NCBI GenBank assembly: GCA_947038195.1
Contig: CAMQVI010000007.1
Span: 1 to 44,904, forward strand
Direction of reading: 5' to 3'
Origin: an uncultured Brevinema sp.
GTDB taxonomy: Bacteria; Spirochaetota; Brevinematia; Brevinematales; Brevinemataceae
Length of the DNA: 44,904 bases
Shown here: positions 16,893-25,640 of the stretch, piece by piece
How the letters are laid out: each line of letters opens with the position of its first letter
Numbering within the stretch: the stretch's first letter is position 1
Made by a program: the position numbers and the translations under genes
Notes under the pieces: generated by a model
Told to the model about the DNA's origin: nothing
Seen by the model: only the letters and a program-made list of their open reading frames with translations
The model's database searches: none

Positions 16893-17478
16893 TTTTTAGG
16901 GTAGGGCATTATGGGGAGAAAAGAGTCATAAAAGTGATCTTTTCACTCATTTTTTTGACCTTTTTACTCATTTTTAATCAATAAAAGAGTCATTTAAAAT
17001 GATTGTTTTTTAGTTTTAGTCAATTATTTTAAATATTTCGTAAATTTTTCCCCTATTTTTTCTCATTTTTTAACTAAATTTTCCCCACTTTTTTCAATTT
17101 TTTACTAAAAATCCCTCCCTTTAAAATGGAAGGAATTTTAAATATTTCATTGAAATTTTCCCCCATTTTTTGCTAAATTTTACTTTCTTTAAAATGATAG
17201 GGATTTTAGCTATTTCGTCAAAATTTTAACTGAATTTTTAAATTATAGAAATGGGAAGTATTTTTTTGGGACTCTTTTAAAATCTTTTAGGATTGATTGA
17301 GATTGGATAATTTTTAGAGGAGATTTTTGTTTCAAGATATTTTTAACAACTTTTCATAAGATTGTCTTTAAAATAGAGAAAGGGATTTGATTTTTGTTTT
17401 TAGAAAATCCCTCCACCAAATAGGGTAGAGGGAGATGTTTTTTATAGTCGTTTTTTAAGCTTTACTGAATTTTTAAAA
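16893..17478. repeat. A/T-rich field of degenerate direct repeats, no gene
   Basis: About 590 bases without an open frame. The plus strand is strongly pyrimidine-biased. Visible repeats: a 21-base tandem pair ending CACTCATTT/TACTCATTT (16937-16977); a 30-base unit beginning CTTTAAAATG at 17119-17148 and 17187-17216 (period 68); ATTTTAAATATTTC at 17026, 17135 and, diverged, 17203; and AACTGAATTTTTAAA(T/A) near 17227, echoed at about 17463 beside the helicase stop codon. It looks like decayed copies of sequence from the 3' side of the helicase gene. No terminal inverted repeats or transposase were seen. Confidence 0.6.
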
Positions 17479-19617
17479 TTATAGGGATTTTTCCTTATGG
17501 ATAGTTTTTAGAGCTTTTAATACTTTAAGTTCTTGTTGGAATTGTTCCAATTCTTTTTTTGTTTTTACTAGCTCTTTTTCTCTTAATTCTTTAGTATCTA
17601 ATTTCTCCAAACGGAAGTTTATTTTTTTAACAGTACGCTGTATTTTTTTTTGAATTTCCCGTTCCTTATCACTTTGTATATCCATGCTAACTCGTAATCT
17701 TCCTATCTCAATATCAGACGGTTGTACAAATGTAGTATACTTATTATTATTAATATCATCTTTAATTCTATCAAATTCATTTTTTAATAATAAATTGTCT
17801 TTATTACCAGTAATTGTTATAAATGCTTTTGCTCTTGTCATTGCTACAAAAAAACGATTTCGAGTATTTTTAATTTTTTCACTTGCAGGCTTCAATAATG
17901 TCGATATAGGAGTATGCCCAAAATCATTTTGGTTGATATTTATAATATAGACAACATCAAATTCTTGTCCTTTAATATGATTCATGGAAGTTAAAGTAAT
18001 TAGTTTCTCTACTTTTGCTGTTAAGTCTCTAAACTGTTGGTCATTAAATTGAGAATTTTTTCTAACTTCTTTATTGTTCTGAGCATCATATATATTAAAA
18101 TATTGTTTTAATATATTATAGTATAGAGGATAATCGTTTTTATTATAATCTAGCATAATAATACAAATCTCTTCATGAGGTATACCATTTGCTAAATTTT
18201 CTTTTATATTATTGATAATATAGGAGCATTCTTGTTCAATGCTATTAAATTCAAAATTGATCACCAAAGAATCTTGTAAAGAGATATCAAAAAACCCTTT
18301 AATATGTTCCCTTGATAATTTTATTTGATCTCCAGCTGAATATGTGTCAGGGGTTACCTTATATCCTATTGTTTTCCATGCTTCTGCACTGGGTGGTAAA
18401 TATATTGGGGAGGGTAAGTATAACCCTAAGCCAACGGTATGAGCAAAAAGAAGAATATCCTTTGGCGTGCGGTAAGAATTCAATAGTCCAATTGTTGTAG
18501 ATTCTTTAGAATGTTCAATATACTGATCTGCATATTTAAACATATGGTGATCATTTGATGAGAAAATCGTCTGAAACACATCTCCTGCAAAAATAAATTT
18601 AGTATCCTTGTTTGTTACTAAGCTACACATTTCATAAAATGCAGGAGCATTTATAAAGTCTTGAGCCTCATCAACTACTACTAATCCTATATCAGATATT
18701 TTTGACAGATTGTTTTTTTGAAATTGAATAACAAGATCTTCACATACGTCATTATACTCTCGCCTTCCATTTTGACCTTTTTTTAACGGTAAAGGAGCAA
18801 TCTTAAATACAGTGCATAATATTCTATAAAATCCTGGGGCATCTTGAGACCCCCACGCGTGCTGTATTAAAAACTTGTTCCAATCAATTTGAGGGGCTCC
18901 TACATTATTCGCAATCTCTATCATGATAGAACGGATATGCCCTTGTAATTTTCTATTGTGGAATGTGTATACAAGATACTTATCTGGATTCTTAAAATGA
19001 AAATCAAGCATTTTATAAGCTAATATTAATGTTTTTCCAGACCCCGCTATTCCTTGGAATTTTATAACACGCTCGTTAATTCCTCCATCTGAAAAAACAC
19101 TTTCTTCTTGGATAGGATCAAAGTGTTTTATTTGATTATGTACTTTTTCAATGACAACATTCTGGTCTGACCCCTCATAATTTAAATCTACTTTTATTTT
19201 ACTGGATTGTAAACCTTGTACAATAGAGCAAAATAGGGTATACAATCTACCCGCTTCTGTTGTTTCAAAAATATCTAAGTTATTTAATTTTTTAACTAGC
19301 TCAAATATTTCATTATAATCCTTCTTTTCACTATTAATAACGGACACAGGATATAAAGGTTGTAGTTGATTATCTTCAATCTTTACTAAGTCTGGAATTT
19401 TCATTAACCTAGTTCTAATATCAGGCTCTGCAAGAATTAGCTCATGCTGTGGGCCAATTAATATGATACCTTTGTATAATGAAACAATAACATAAATATC
19501 TTTATAGTTTTTTAATGGGATATAATCCAAACCAAAAGATTCCCCTAAAAAATCATTACAATTTTGTGCTTCTAAAAAATCTAAAAAGCTCTCATCTAAA
19601 TTTGTATAAAATGCCAC
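17479..19617 (-). CDS. UvrD-like superfamily 1 helicase, standalone
   Basis: 712 residues from the GTG at 19617, which has AGGAG 6 bases before it and a promoter at 19664-19691. In-frame starts further upstream overlap that promoter. The N-terminal 180 residues are unrecognised. The helicase core has Walker A (GIAGSGKT, about 189-196), Walker B (GLVVVDEAQDF), motif III (FAGDVFQTIF), motif IV (LNSYRTPKDIL), motif V (SMNHIKGQEFDVVYI) and motif VI (RNRFFVAMTRAKAFI). A charged coiled coil ends the protein. It unwinds or translocates on nucleic acid using ATP. A repair role or a single-gene defence role are both open; it is not UvrD, Rep or PcrA by architecture. Confidence 0.85.
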   Translation of the reverse strand: MAFYTNLDESFLDFLEAQNCNDFLGESFGLDYIPLKNYKDIYVIVSLYKGIILIGPQHELILAEPDIRTRLMKIPDLVKIEDNQLQPLYPVSVINSEKKDYNEIFELVKKLNNLDIFETTEAGRLYTLFCSIVQGLQSSKIKVDLNYEGSDQNVVIEKVHNQIKHFDPIQEESVFSDGGINERVIKFQGIAGSGKTLILAYKMLDFHFKNPDKYLVYTFHNRKLQGHIRSIMIEIANNVGAPQIDWNKFLIQHAWGSQDAPGFYRILCTVFKIAPLPLKKGQNGRREYNDVCEDLVIQFQKNNLSKISDIGLVVVDEAQDFINAPAFYEMCSLVTNKDTKFIFAGDVFQTIFSSNDHHMFKYADQYIEHSKESTTIGLLNSYRTPKDILLFAHTVGLGLYLPSPIYLPPSAEAWKTIGYKVTPDTYSAGDQIKLSREHIKGFFDISLQDSLVINFEFNSIEQECSYIINNIKENLANGIPHEEICIIMLDYNKNDYPLYYNILKQYFNIYDAQNNKEVRKNSQFNDQQFRDLTAKVEKLITLTSMNHIKGQEFDVVYIININQNDFGHTPISTLLKPASEKIKNTRNRFFVAMTRAKAFITITGNKDNLLLKNEFDRIKDDINNNKYTTFVQPSDIEIGRLRVSMDIQSDKEREIQKKIQRTVKKINFRLEKLDTKELREKELVKTKKELEQFQQELKVLKALKTIHKEKSL

Positions 19618-19663
19618 ACTAATCTCCTCTGTGATATAAAATTTCCCAATTTCATATATACAT

Positions 19664-19691
19664 ATCATACTACACAATCAAAATAAGTCAA
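19664..19691 (-). promoter_or_regulatory. Promoter of the helicase gene
   Basis: On the minus strand TTGACT (19691-19686), a 16-base spacer and TATGAT (19669-19664), giving a leader of about 40 bases before the GTG start. Confidence 0.65.
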
Positions 19692-19706
19692 TCCCCCTCA
19701 ACAATC

Positions 19707-19766
19707 TCAGCTTTGCATAAGAACCTGCTCTATGGTTCTAATCGCTTCAGGACTTAATCCATACAT
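19707..19766 (-). pseudogene. Short remnant resembling the N-terminus of a MNT-type nucleotidyltransferase
   Basis: A 19-codon frame reading MYGLSPEAIRTIEQVLMQS then stop. It follows the opening pattern of many MNT antitoxins ('GLSxExIxxIxxVf') but ends before the GSR catalytic motif. It lies between tRNA-Val and the helicase promoter. It may be a decayed toxin-antitoxin gene, or chance. Confidence 0.25.
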
Positions 19767-19784
19767 ATTATATCATGATTACAA

Positions 19785-19819
19785 TAAAAAAAACCTGACT
19801 CAAAAGAATCAGGTTTTTT
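19785..19819 (-). terminator. Terminator of tRNA-Val
   Basis: AAACCTGA (19791-19798) pairs with TCAGGTTT (19809-19816) and is flanked by A/T tracts. It follows the tRNA 3' end by a few bases on the minus strand and would work in both directions. Confidence 0.85.
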
Positions 19820-19822
19820 AAT

Positions 19823-19897
19823 TGGGCGTTGTAGGAATTGAACCTACGACCCTCTGCGTGTAAGGCAGATGCTCTAGACCAACTGAGCTAAACGCCC
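19823..19897 (-). tRNA. tRNA-Val (anticodon TAC)
   Basis: 75 bases fold as a full cloverleaf. The acceptor stem is GGGCGTT/AACGCCC with discriminator A. The D arm is GCTC/GAGC, the anticodon arm TCTGC-CTTACAC-GCAGA gives anticodon TAC, and the T arm is GTAGG-TTCAATT-CCTAC. The CCA end is not encoded. It has a consensus promoter and its own terminator. Confidence 0.97.
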
Positions 19898-19912
19898 TTG
19901 ATAAGGAAACAT

Positions 19913-19941
19913 ATTATATTATATCTTTAGATATTTGTCAA
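19913..19941 (-). promoter_or_regulatory. Consensus promoter of tRNA-Val
   Basis: On the minus strand TTGACA (19941-19936), an exactly 17-base spacer and TATAAT (19918-19913), matching the consensus at all twelve positions, as expected for a stable RNA. Confidence 0.88.
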
Positions 19942-19958
19942 TAGTTTTAAGTAAAATA

Positions 19959-20885
19959 TTATGAAGGTGTTCCTTTTTTATTAAAGAGTTTTTCGTAGAT
20001 AAGTCCTTGTAATTCACTAATAAATAAACAACTTGTAATAACGATCATTCCTATTATTTTATAGAGGGTGAGGACTTCTCCTCCAAATATTACGGCTAAT
20101 CCTGTAGCAAAAATAGGTTCCATTGTTAGAATGAGTCCTACTTTAACGACGTTTTTAATGAGCTTTTGTCCCCATGCTTGTAAAGAGTAACATAGGACAG
20201 AACCAATAAGTCCTAGGTATAAAAGCCCTAAAATAGAACTCGTACTCCACACGGTAGGGAAACTTTCTCCTGCAACAAGAGCGGTTCCAAATCCTGCTAT
20301 AGCACAAACGATATTTTGTACAACATTTAACTCTAAGGGATCTTCTTTTTTAAGGAAGTGAGAAGATAATACTACATGAATACTAAAACAAACAGCACAG
20401 AGTAGGGTGAGTATGGAACCTAAACTCCATTCAAATCCAACACCTGGGTTTATATTGAAGAGGTAGACACCACCTAAAGCTAAAATAACACATATAACGT
20501 TAATAAAGGTAATACCTGATTTGAAAATGAGGTGGTTGATGATAGGGGTAAGCACTACGGTGAGCCCTGTAAGGAAAGCAGAAACAGAGACATCTATTTG
20601 AGTTAATCCTACTGTTTGAAACCCAAAGGCAGCAAATAAAGCCAAGCCCATGACAATTCCTTTTCTCCATGTTTCTGCGGAAAAAGTGTGGATTTTGTAT
20701 TTGAAGAGTAATACTATTACAAAGGAGAATCTCAATCCTATCATGTAGAAAGGTGGTATATTACTGTCTAAAAGCATTTTTTGGAAGAGAAAAGTACTCC
20801 CCCAAAGCATAGTAGCGAGGAGGACACTAATCGTGCCATACCTGTCTTTTTTTTCTTCTGTTAAGTTGTCGATTTGAATAAACAT
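19959..20885 (-). CDS. EamA/DMT family transporter
   Basis: 308 residues with ten predicted membrane helices in two EamA repeats (for example LLATMLWGSTFLFQKMLL in the first and GSILTLLCAVCFSIHVVL opening the second). DMT proteins mostly export small metabolites or amino acids. It is last in the ornithine gene run, 16 bases after orr, with an AAGGA ribosome binding site. Export of an amino acid end product or excess ornithine is a reasonable inference, but the sequence does not fix the substrate. Confidence 0.88.
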   Translation of the reverse strand: MFIQIDNLTEEKKDRYGTISVLLATMLWGSTFLFQKMLLDSNIPPFYMIGLRFSFVIVLLFKYKIHTFSAETWRKGIVMGLALFAAFGFQTVGLTQIDVSVSAFLTGLTVVLTPIINHLIFKSGITFINVICVILALGGVYLFNINPGVGFEWSLGSILTLLCAVCFSIHVVLSSHFLKKEDPLELNVVQNIVCAIAGFGTALVAGESFPTVWSTSSILGLLYLGLIGSVLCYSLQAWGQKLIKNVVKVGLILTMEPIFATGLAVIFGGEVLTLYKIIGMIVITSCLFISELQGLIYEKLFNKKGTPS

Positions 20886-20901
20886 AAAATTTCCTTAATT
20901 A

Positions 20902-21972
20902 TTAATTAATATAGTTTTTGGGGAGGTAGGTGGAAGTCATAACTCTCAAAAGACTACTGTATTTTATTCCAAATTTTACAGTATCTCCCATTTTATAGTT
21001 ATCTTTTACATCTTCCATATCTAAAATAAAATGATCACTACTGGATCCAATAATACCGATTTTACTATCTAAAGGCCAAATACCATCTAAATCGATATCT
21101 TGTCTTCCTATTGCTACAATAGCTCTACGTCTTATGCCTTTATCTTCAGGGGCTTCGTAAACTTTTCCAAAGGCATCATATCCTGTTTTTCCTGTAGGGA
21201 GAGAATTTTTATCTTTTAATTCAATAATCTCAGCCTCTATCGTAAAGACATCGGGATTGTATCCTTCGACTAAAGTTCCAGCTACACTTTCTGTTCCTAA
21301 AAGAATTATTTCTCCTAAACGAAGGACATTTACTTTTTTAGGAAGGGTGTTTTCTAAGAGCATAGGTATAGAGCTCGTATTACCACCAGAAATGATGGGT
21401 AATTTGATATTGAATTTTTCTTCTAAACGGGTCGCTACAGCACAGAGCTCTCCTATATTGTTTTCGTCAGGAATTACAGCGCCATAACAAGTGAGATTTA
21501 CCCCTACTCCACAAAGCTCAATATTTTCGAGTTTTAGGACTTCTGCTGCTACAGCTTCTATATCTTTAGGGAGGATTCCTTCACGAAGATCACCTAATTC
21601 TACCATAAGAACGACTTTGTGTTTTTTGTTTTGTTTTTTAGCAGAAGTATTGAGGGCTTTAATGGTAATTAGCTCACTATTAAGACTAATGTCTGCATGT
21701 TGCACGACTTCATCAGCTGCAGAAATCATAGGTAATCTTAAAAGCATTTTTTCCATGGGGAGGTCTTGCCCTTTGATGAGGTTTTGGATACGAGAGTCGG
21801 CAATTACTTTGAATCCCACGTCGGATAGGGTTTCTAAGATACGCCTATCTGCTCCCACTCCTTTCATTACGGGATAAACGTCTATCCCTTGTTTAGCACA
21901 TAATTCTTTAACTGTTTTAGCATTGTGTTTAAGTTTTTTCAAATCAATAGTTATTCTTGGGTATGTTAGCAT
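20902..21972 (-). CDS. orr: Ornithine racemase (PLP, alanine racemase fold)
   Basis: 356 residues. YPRITIDLKKLKHNAKTVKE and VYPVMKGVGADRRI, with the PLP-binding Lys, followed by ADSRIQNL are characteristic of the ornithine racemase branch of alanine racemase-fold enzymes. LRLGEIILLGTESV and the C-terminal SSDHFILDMED fit the same group. It converts L- to D-ornithine, the form taken by OraSE. The start lies 1 base after the mutL-like stop, and the GGAG ribosome binding site lies inside that gene's end, so coupling is likely. Neighbouring oraS, oraE, ord and ortAB support the specific assignment. Confidence 0.87.
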   Translation of the reverse strand: MLTYPRITIDLKKLKHNAKTVKELCAKQGIDVYPVMKGVGADRRILETLSDVGFKVIADSRIQNLIKGQDLPMEKMLLRLPMISAADEVVQHADISLNSELITIKALNTSAKKQNKKHKVVLMVELGDLREGILPKDIEAVAAEVLKLENIELCGVGVNLTCYGAVIPDENNIGELCAVATRLEEKFNIKLPIISGGNTSSIPMLLENTLPKKVNVLRLGEIILLGTESVAGTLVEGYNPDVFTIEAEIIELKDKNSLPTGKTGYDAFGKVYEAPEDKGIRRRAIVAIGRQDIDLDGIWPLDSKIGIIGSSSDHFILDMEDVKDNYKMGDTVKFGIKYSSLLRVMTSTYLPKNYIN

Positions 21973-21973
21973 T

Positions 21974-23344
21974 TTATTCTCCTATTTTTAATGATTTTCT
22001 TATTAATTGTATGGCGGCTTCTTTGTATTTTTTGGATAAAATCCCTACAGATGCCATAATATAATCATGGTCTAATAGTATTTTCGCCGCTGTGGTAGGT
22101 ACCATGTGAGGGCTATTATCATTGCAAATACTTTCTAAGATGCTCGTTCCTGCTTTTAATTTAGTGAGGGCTCCCCCTGTTCCTACTATCCATCGTATAG
22201 CAGTAAGGTCTTTTCCTTTGGCTACCTTATTTTTATCTCCAGCATAAGTACTTGTTATAGTGCCTGCATGTCTAAATATAGCGATTCTGACGGCTTCTTT
22301 TGTGAGGATTTCTACTAGTGTTTTCTCATCGTCCGTTTTAGGGATGGGAGGGTAATTGGCAATGAGGCTTTGTAGATATTCTTCACTAAAACCTGTTTTT
22401 TTGAGTATAGTCTCTAAAGATATTAATTCTAGAATATTATCTTTATTAACATAAACACCTAAATCACCTTCTACGGTACGTTTGGCAGCAGGCTCAGGAC
22501 TAAGCATGATACGGGTCACATCTTCAGAGCCATCTGTGACAGAGTGAATATCCGTAGTAGCTCCACCCACATCTATAGTAACAAGGTCGCCTATTTCTTC
22601 TTTGAGGATTTTAGAGGCTTCCATTACAGCTCCCGGGGTAGGGAGTATAGCACCTGTTACAAGAGATTTTACTTCTTGCATACCAGGGGCATGAATTATA
22701 TGCTTTTCAAAAACATCATGTATAATTTTTCGCACAGGTTCTACGTTTAATTCATCTACCTTGGGGTAGACATTAGATACAACATGTAAGAACTCCTGTT
22801 TTCCTTTTTCTTCAAAAATATCTTTCACATCATCTATACAAGCACAATTCCCAGCATAAACAATAGGGACAGAAATATCTAAATTTGCGATTAATTCTGC
22901 ATTATATAATACGACTTCTCTATCTCCAAAATCTACCCCACCTGCTAATAAAACAATATTAGGATTGATTTTTAGTATTCGTTTGAGGTCGTTAGGGGTT
23001 AATTTACCCGCTGTGGTAAAGGAAAGATTCGCTCCTGCTCCTAGGGCAGCTTCACGGGCAGCTTTTACTGTCATATCATAAACAAGACCGTGGACACTCA
23101 TTTTGAGTCCTCCAGCGGCACTACTTGTTGCAAACATTTCTTTATATTCAAAATCTTCACAGGCAAGATTTTTTTTGAGATTTTCGATAGCGTTTAAAAT
23201 ACCAATATTTACGTCGCCTTCTACTACGGTAGTCGGAGATTGACCTTGTCCTATGAATTTGGGGTTATCCGTGTGGATATCTTGGAAAGCATTTAAAACG
23301 GTAGTGGTACTACCAATTTCTGCAATTAATACATCTACAATCAT
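21974..23344 (-). CDS. MutL/GlmL-like protein, putative aminomutase reactivase
   Basis: 456 residues of the glutamate-mutase 'MutL' family, which has an actin/Hsp70-like ATPase fold. Phosphate-binding segments are LIAEIGSTTTVLNAF at the start and VTIDVGGATTDIHSV in the second half; LLAGGVDFGDREVVLYNA is also typical. Proteins of this family accompany B12-dependent aminomutases and are thought to exchange damaged cofactor. Its place between oraE and orr makes OraSE the likely client. A terminator hairpin lies between oraE and this gene, so its level may be lower than that of oraE. Confidence 0.82.
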   Translation of the reverse strand: MIVDVLIAEIGSTTTVLNAFQDIHTDNPKFIGQGQSPTTVVEGDVNIGILNAIENLKKNLACEDFEYKEMFATSSAAGGLKMSVHGLVYDMTVKAAREAALGAGANLSFTTAGKLTPNDLKRILKINPNIVLLAGGVDFGDREVVLYNAELIANLDISVPIVYAGNCACIDDVKDIFEEKGKQEFLHVVSNVYPKVDELNVEPVRKIIHDVFEKHIIHAPGMQEVKSLVTGAILPTPGAVMEASKILKEEIGDLVTIDVGGATTDIHSVTDGSEDVTRIMLSPEPAAKRTVEGDLGVYVNKDNILELISLETILKKTGFSEEYLQSLIANYPPIPKTDDEKTLVEILTKEAVRIAIFRHAGTITSTYAGDKNKVAKGKDLTAIRWIVGTGGALTKLKAGTSILESICNDNSPHMVPTTAAKILLDHDYIMASVGILSKKYKEAAIQLIRKSLKIGE

Positions 23345-23347
23345 GAA

Positions 23348-23440
23348 AAAATCCTATTTTTTAATAATAATAATAATAAAAACAAATACAGAGAGGGTCT
23401 ATTCTCTCTGTATTTTATTTGATTCAAAATCCTATTTTTT
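23348..23440. repeat. 15-bp direct repeats around a terminator, oraE/mutL-like junction
   Basis: AAAATCCTATTTTTT occurs exactly at 23348-23362 and at 23426-23440, 78 bases apart. The second copy contains the oraE stop codon; the first sits just before the start codon of the mutL-like gene. Between them lie the terminator hairpin and a run of TAA/ATA trinucleotides. The layout suggests an inserted segment flanked by a duplication of the oraE end. Confidence 0.75.
23362..23415 (-). terminator. Intrinsic terminator between oraE and the mutL-like gene
   Basis: A perfect 12-bp stem, AAATACAGAGAG (23384-23395) with CTCTCTGTATTT (23404-23415), is followed on the minus strand by GTTTTTATTATTATT. It probably lowers expression of the mutL-like gene, orr and the EamA gene relative to oraSE. 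Confidence 0.8.
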
Positions 23441-25639
23441 TTGTTTCATTTTTTTGTTTACAAGGTAAGTAGCGACATGTATGCCTCTATCTTTTCTTCC
23501 GAAACCTTGGTCTACCCCTTGTTCTCTAGCCATTTCGGGCGTAACTTGAGTACCACCAGCACAGATGATTATCTTATCTCGTATACCTTTTTCTACAGCC
23601 AATTCATGAATTTTTTTCATGTTTTTATAATGGATATTATCGTGAGAAATGATAGTAGACATTAGAATTACGTCAGCATTTGTTTCTATCGCAGCATCAA
23701 TTAATTTTTCACAAGGAACAGAGGTGCCTAAGTATTCTATTTCTATACCATATTTTTCAATACCACCGTGTTTAATATCGATGATTTCTCTCAATCCCAC
23801 AGAGTGTTCGTCTTCCCCAACGGTACCAGCGACAATTTTCATAGGGTTTTCGGAGATGAATTTAGTGATTTCATCTTCGCTAATAACATCAGCTACAGGA
23901 GGGATAACCAATTTAGAAAGGTCAACTTCCATATTTAGAACGCCTTTTATTTGGATACGAGTACCCTCAGCAGCTTGTAAGGATTCACTATGGATTACTT
24001 CTGGGTCTTGTAAATTCATCTTACGAGCAAGCTCAAGAGCAGCAAATTCAGCTGTTCTTTCGTCTGTAGGTAAGGTCATTTCTAATTGAACAACTCCATC
24101 GCCTAACCATTCTACTTCAGGTTTAAGGAAATGATCGCTTCTGAAACGTTCTGTAGCATCCATACGTACATTGACGTTGTCTTCATCGTCTAACTCATCA
24201 ATATAAATGATTTTATTAGGGTCTTCAAAAGTACAACCACCAATTAATTTAGAAGGATCATTAACAGCATTTTTATCATACTGTTCTACATTGTTATAAC
24301 CATAATGGGCTGTAACAGGTGCAAAATAATCACTATCTCTTTCGTATACAGTACCAGCACCGATACCACCATCTACTTTACGTCCAATACCATCACCATT
24401 TCTTTCAGGGAAGAATCCAGAATCAATAAACATTCCATTTTCTACAGCTTCAGGATAAGAACCAGTAGCTAAGATTTCTTCTAAGTAGAGAGCAGCTCTT
24501 TCTTTGAGCTCTCTTACTTGGAGAGGGAGGGAGCCGTCTTTTTTCAATTCGACCATATCCATCAATCCATCCATACCAGCAAATGTTTGTTTAGCGGTAT
24601 CACAAGCTTCGATGTTGTAAGCGTGCCAAGGGACATTTCTGCCTTCGTCAGGAGTAATAGTAGATTGAATATCAGCATTAGTAAGTTTAGAAACGAGCAT
24701 GTTCATTACGTGGGTTACAGTAGCTTCACGAGCAGAGGAGGTGATGTATTTGGTGTTCATTTGAGCACGCATACGGTATTCGGAGAAAATATCTCTTAAG
24801 GCTACAGCGTAAGGAAGGTCTAAACGCATACAAGGAGCAGGGGAAGAAGTAGGAGGTACGGTAGAAAGACATATTAAATCTTTTTTGATCCCTACTTTAG
24901 CAGAGAAAAGAGCGTTGATTCCGTGTTGTACCATAAGCTCTGGCATTACTTTCCAAGCATATCGAGCTGTTGAGTTAGCATTATGAGCTCCGTCAATTTG
25001 AGCAATTTCTGCCCAAGCAAGGATTTTTTTAGATTCAGCAGCATCTACAAAAGAACGAATGACATTAATATTACGATACAAAACGTTGTATTGAGGATCT
25101 TGGTGAGCTCCATTAACACCTTCTTCAGCAAACATAACAGCCACATCGGGTCCTGCTACACCACTAACATAAGAGTGATAATTGATAGGGCGACCGACTT
25201 CTTCTTCAATAATATCACAAGCTTTTCTTTGAGCTCTTACTTGTTTTCTAGTAATAGCGACTCCACCTATACCTTGAGGTGTGCCTTCGATTAGTCCATC
25301 AAAGTGAGATTGTCCAGCGGTACGGATAACCATAAGGTGATCTGCACCATGCCAAGCTGCCATACGCATACGACGAATATCATCTTCAAAACGTCCTGAA
25401 GCAATTTCTGTAGTGATTGTATAAACAGGTTGAGGGTCAATATTTTCAAAATATTTCGCAGCAGGTGTGCTAATATAATTAGTAAGAGGGGTGGAACATT
25501 CTTGATAGGTAAAATGACCCATTTTTAAGTTTTCAACAGGTGTTCTCCATACCCAACCACGACGTTTTGGTCTATAGTTTTCTAAGTCTTTTAATATTTC
25601 TCTAACGTCTAGTTTTTCATTTATTTTTAGAGGTTTCAT
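23432..25639 (-). CDS. oraE: D-ornithine 4,5-aminomutase, large subunit (AdoCbl and PLP)
   Basis: 735 residues, the normal size. It moves the terminal amino group of D-ornithine to C4, giving 2,4-diaminopentanoate, using adenosylcobalamin and PLP. The B12 motif DxHxxG is present as DEHSVG (His about residue 612), and a Lys in IDIKHGG lies 11 residues later (about 623). This is the same spacing as the B12 His and PLP Lys I recall for the Clostridium sticklandii enzyme. The later Rossmann part has SVPCEKLIDAA and IICAGGTQVT. The large N-terminal TIM-barrel part includes DDIRRMRMAAWHGADHLMVI. It follows oraS by one base. Confidence 0.95.
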   Translation of the reverse strand: MKPLKINEKLDVREILKDLENYRPKRRGWVWRTPVENLKMGHFTYQECSTPLTNYISTPAAKYFENIDPQPVYTITTEIASGRFEDDIRRMRMAAWHGADHLMVIRTAGQSHFDGLIEGTPQGIGGVAITRKQVRAQRKACDIIEEEVGRPINYHSYVSGVAGPDVAVMFAEEGVNGAHQDPQYNVLYRNINVIRSFVDAAESKKILAWAEIAQIDGAHNANSTARYAWKVMPELMVQHGINALFSAKVGIKKDLICLSTVPPTSSPAPCMRLDLPYAVALRDIFSEYRMRAQMNTKYITSSAREATVTHVMNMLVSKLTNADIQSTITPDEGRNVPWHAYNIEACDTAKQTFAGMDGLMDMVELKKDGSLPLQVRELKERAALYLEEILATGSYPEAVENGMFIDSGFFPERNGDGIGRKVDGGIGAGTVYERDSDYFAPVTAHYGYNNVEQYDKNAVNDPSKLIGGCTFEDPNKIIYIDELDDEDNVNVRMDATERFRSDHFLKPEVEWLGDGVVQLEMTLPTDERTAEFAALELARKMNLQDPEVIHSESLQAAEGTRIQIKGVLNMEVDLSKLVIPPVADVISEDEITKFISENPMKIVAGTVGEDEHSVGLREIIDIKHGGIEKYGIEIEYLGTSVPCEKLIDAAIETNADVILMSTIISHDNIHYKNMKKIHELAVEKGIRDKIIICAGGTQVTPEMAREQGVDQGFGRKDRGIHVATYLVNKKMKQKK

Positions 25640-25640
25640 A

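Noticed and set aside
16893-17478. CRISPR array
   Set aside because: The repeats are diverged and unevenly spaced, without uniform spacers, and no cas genes are present.
19823-19897. tRNA-Val as a proven integration site
   Set aside because: No second copy of the tRNA 3' end was found in 16842-19822, and there is no integrase gene.
20902-21972. Second alanine racemase instead of ornithine racemase
   Set aside because: The sequence differs clearly from alr at 31893-32984 in the regions around the PLP Lys, and its position beside the oraE/mutL-like genes fits ornithine racemase.
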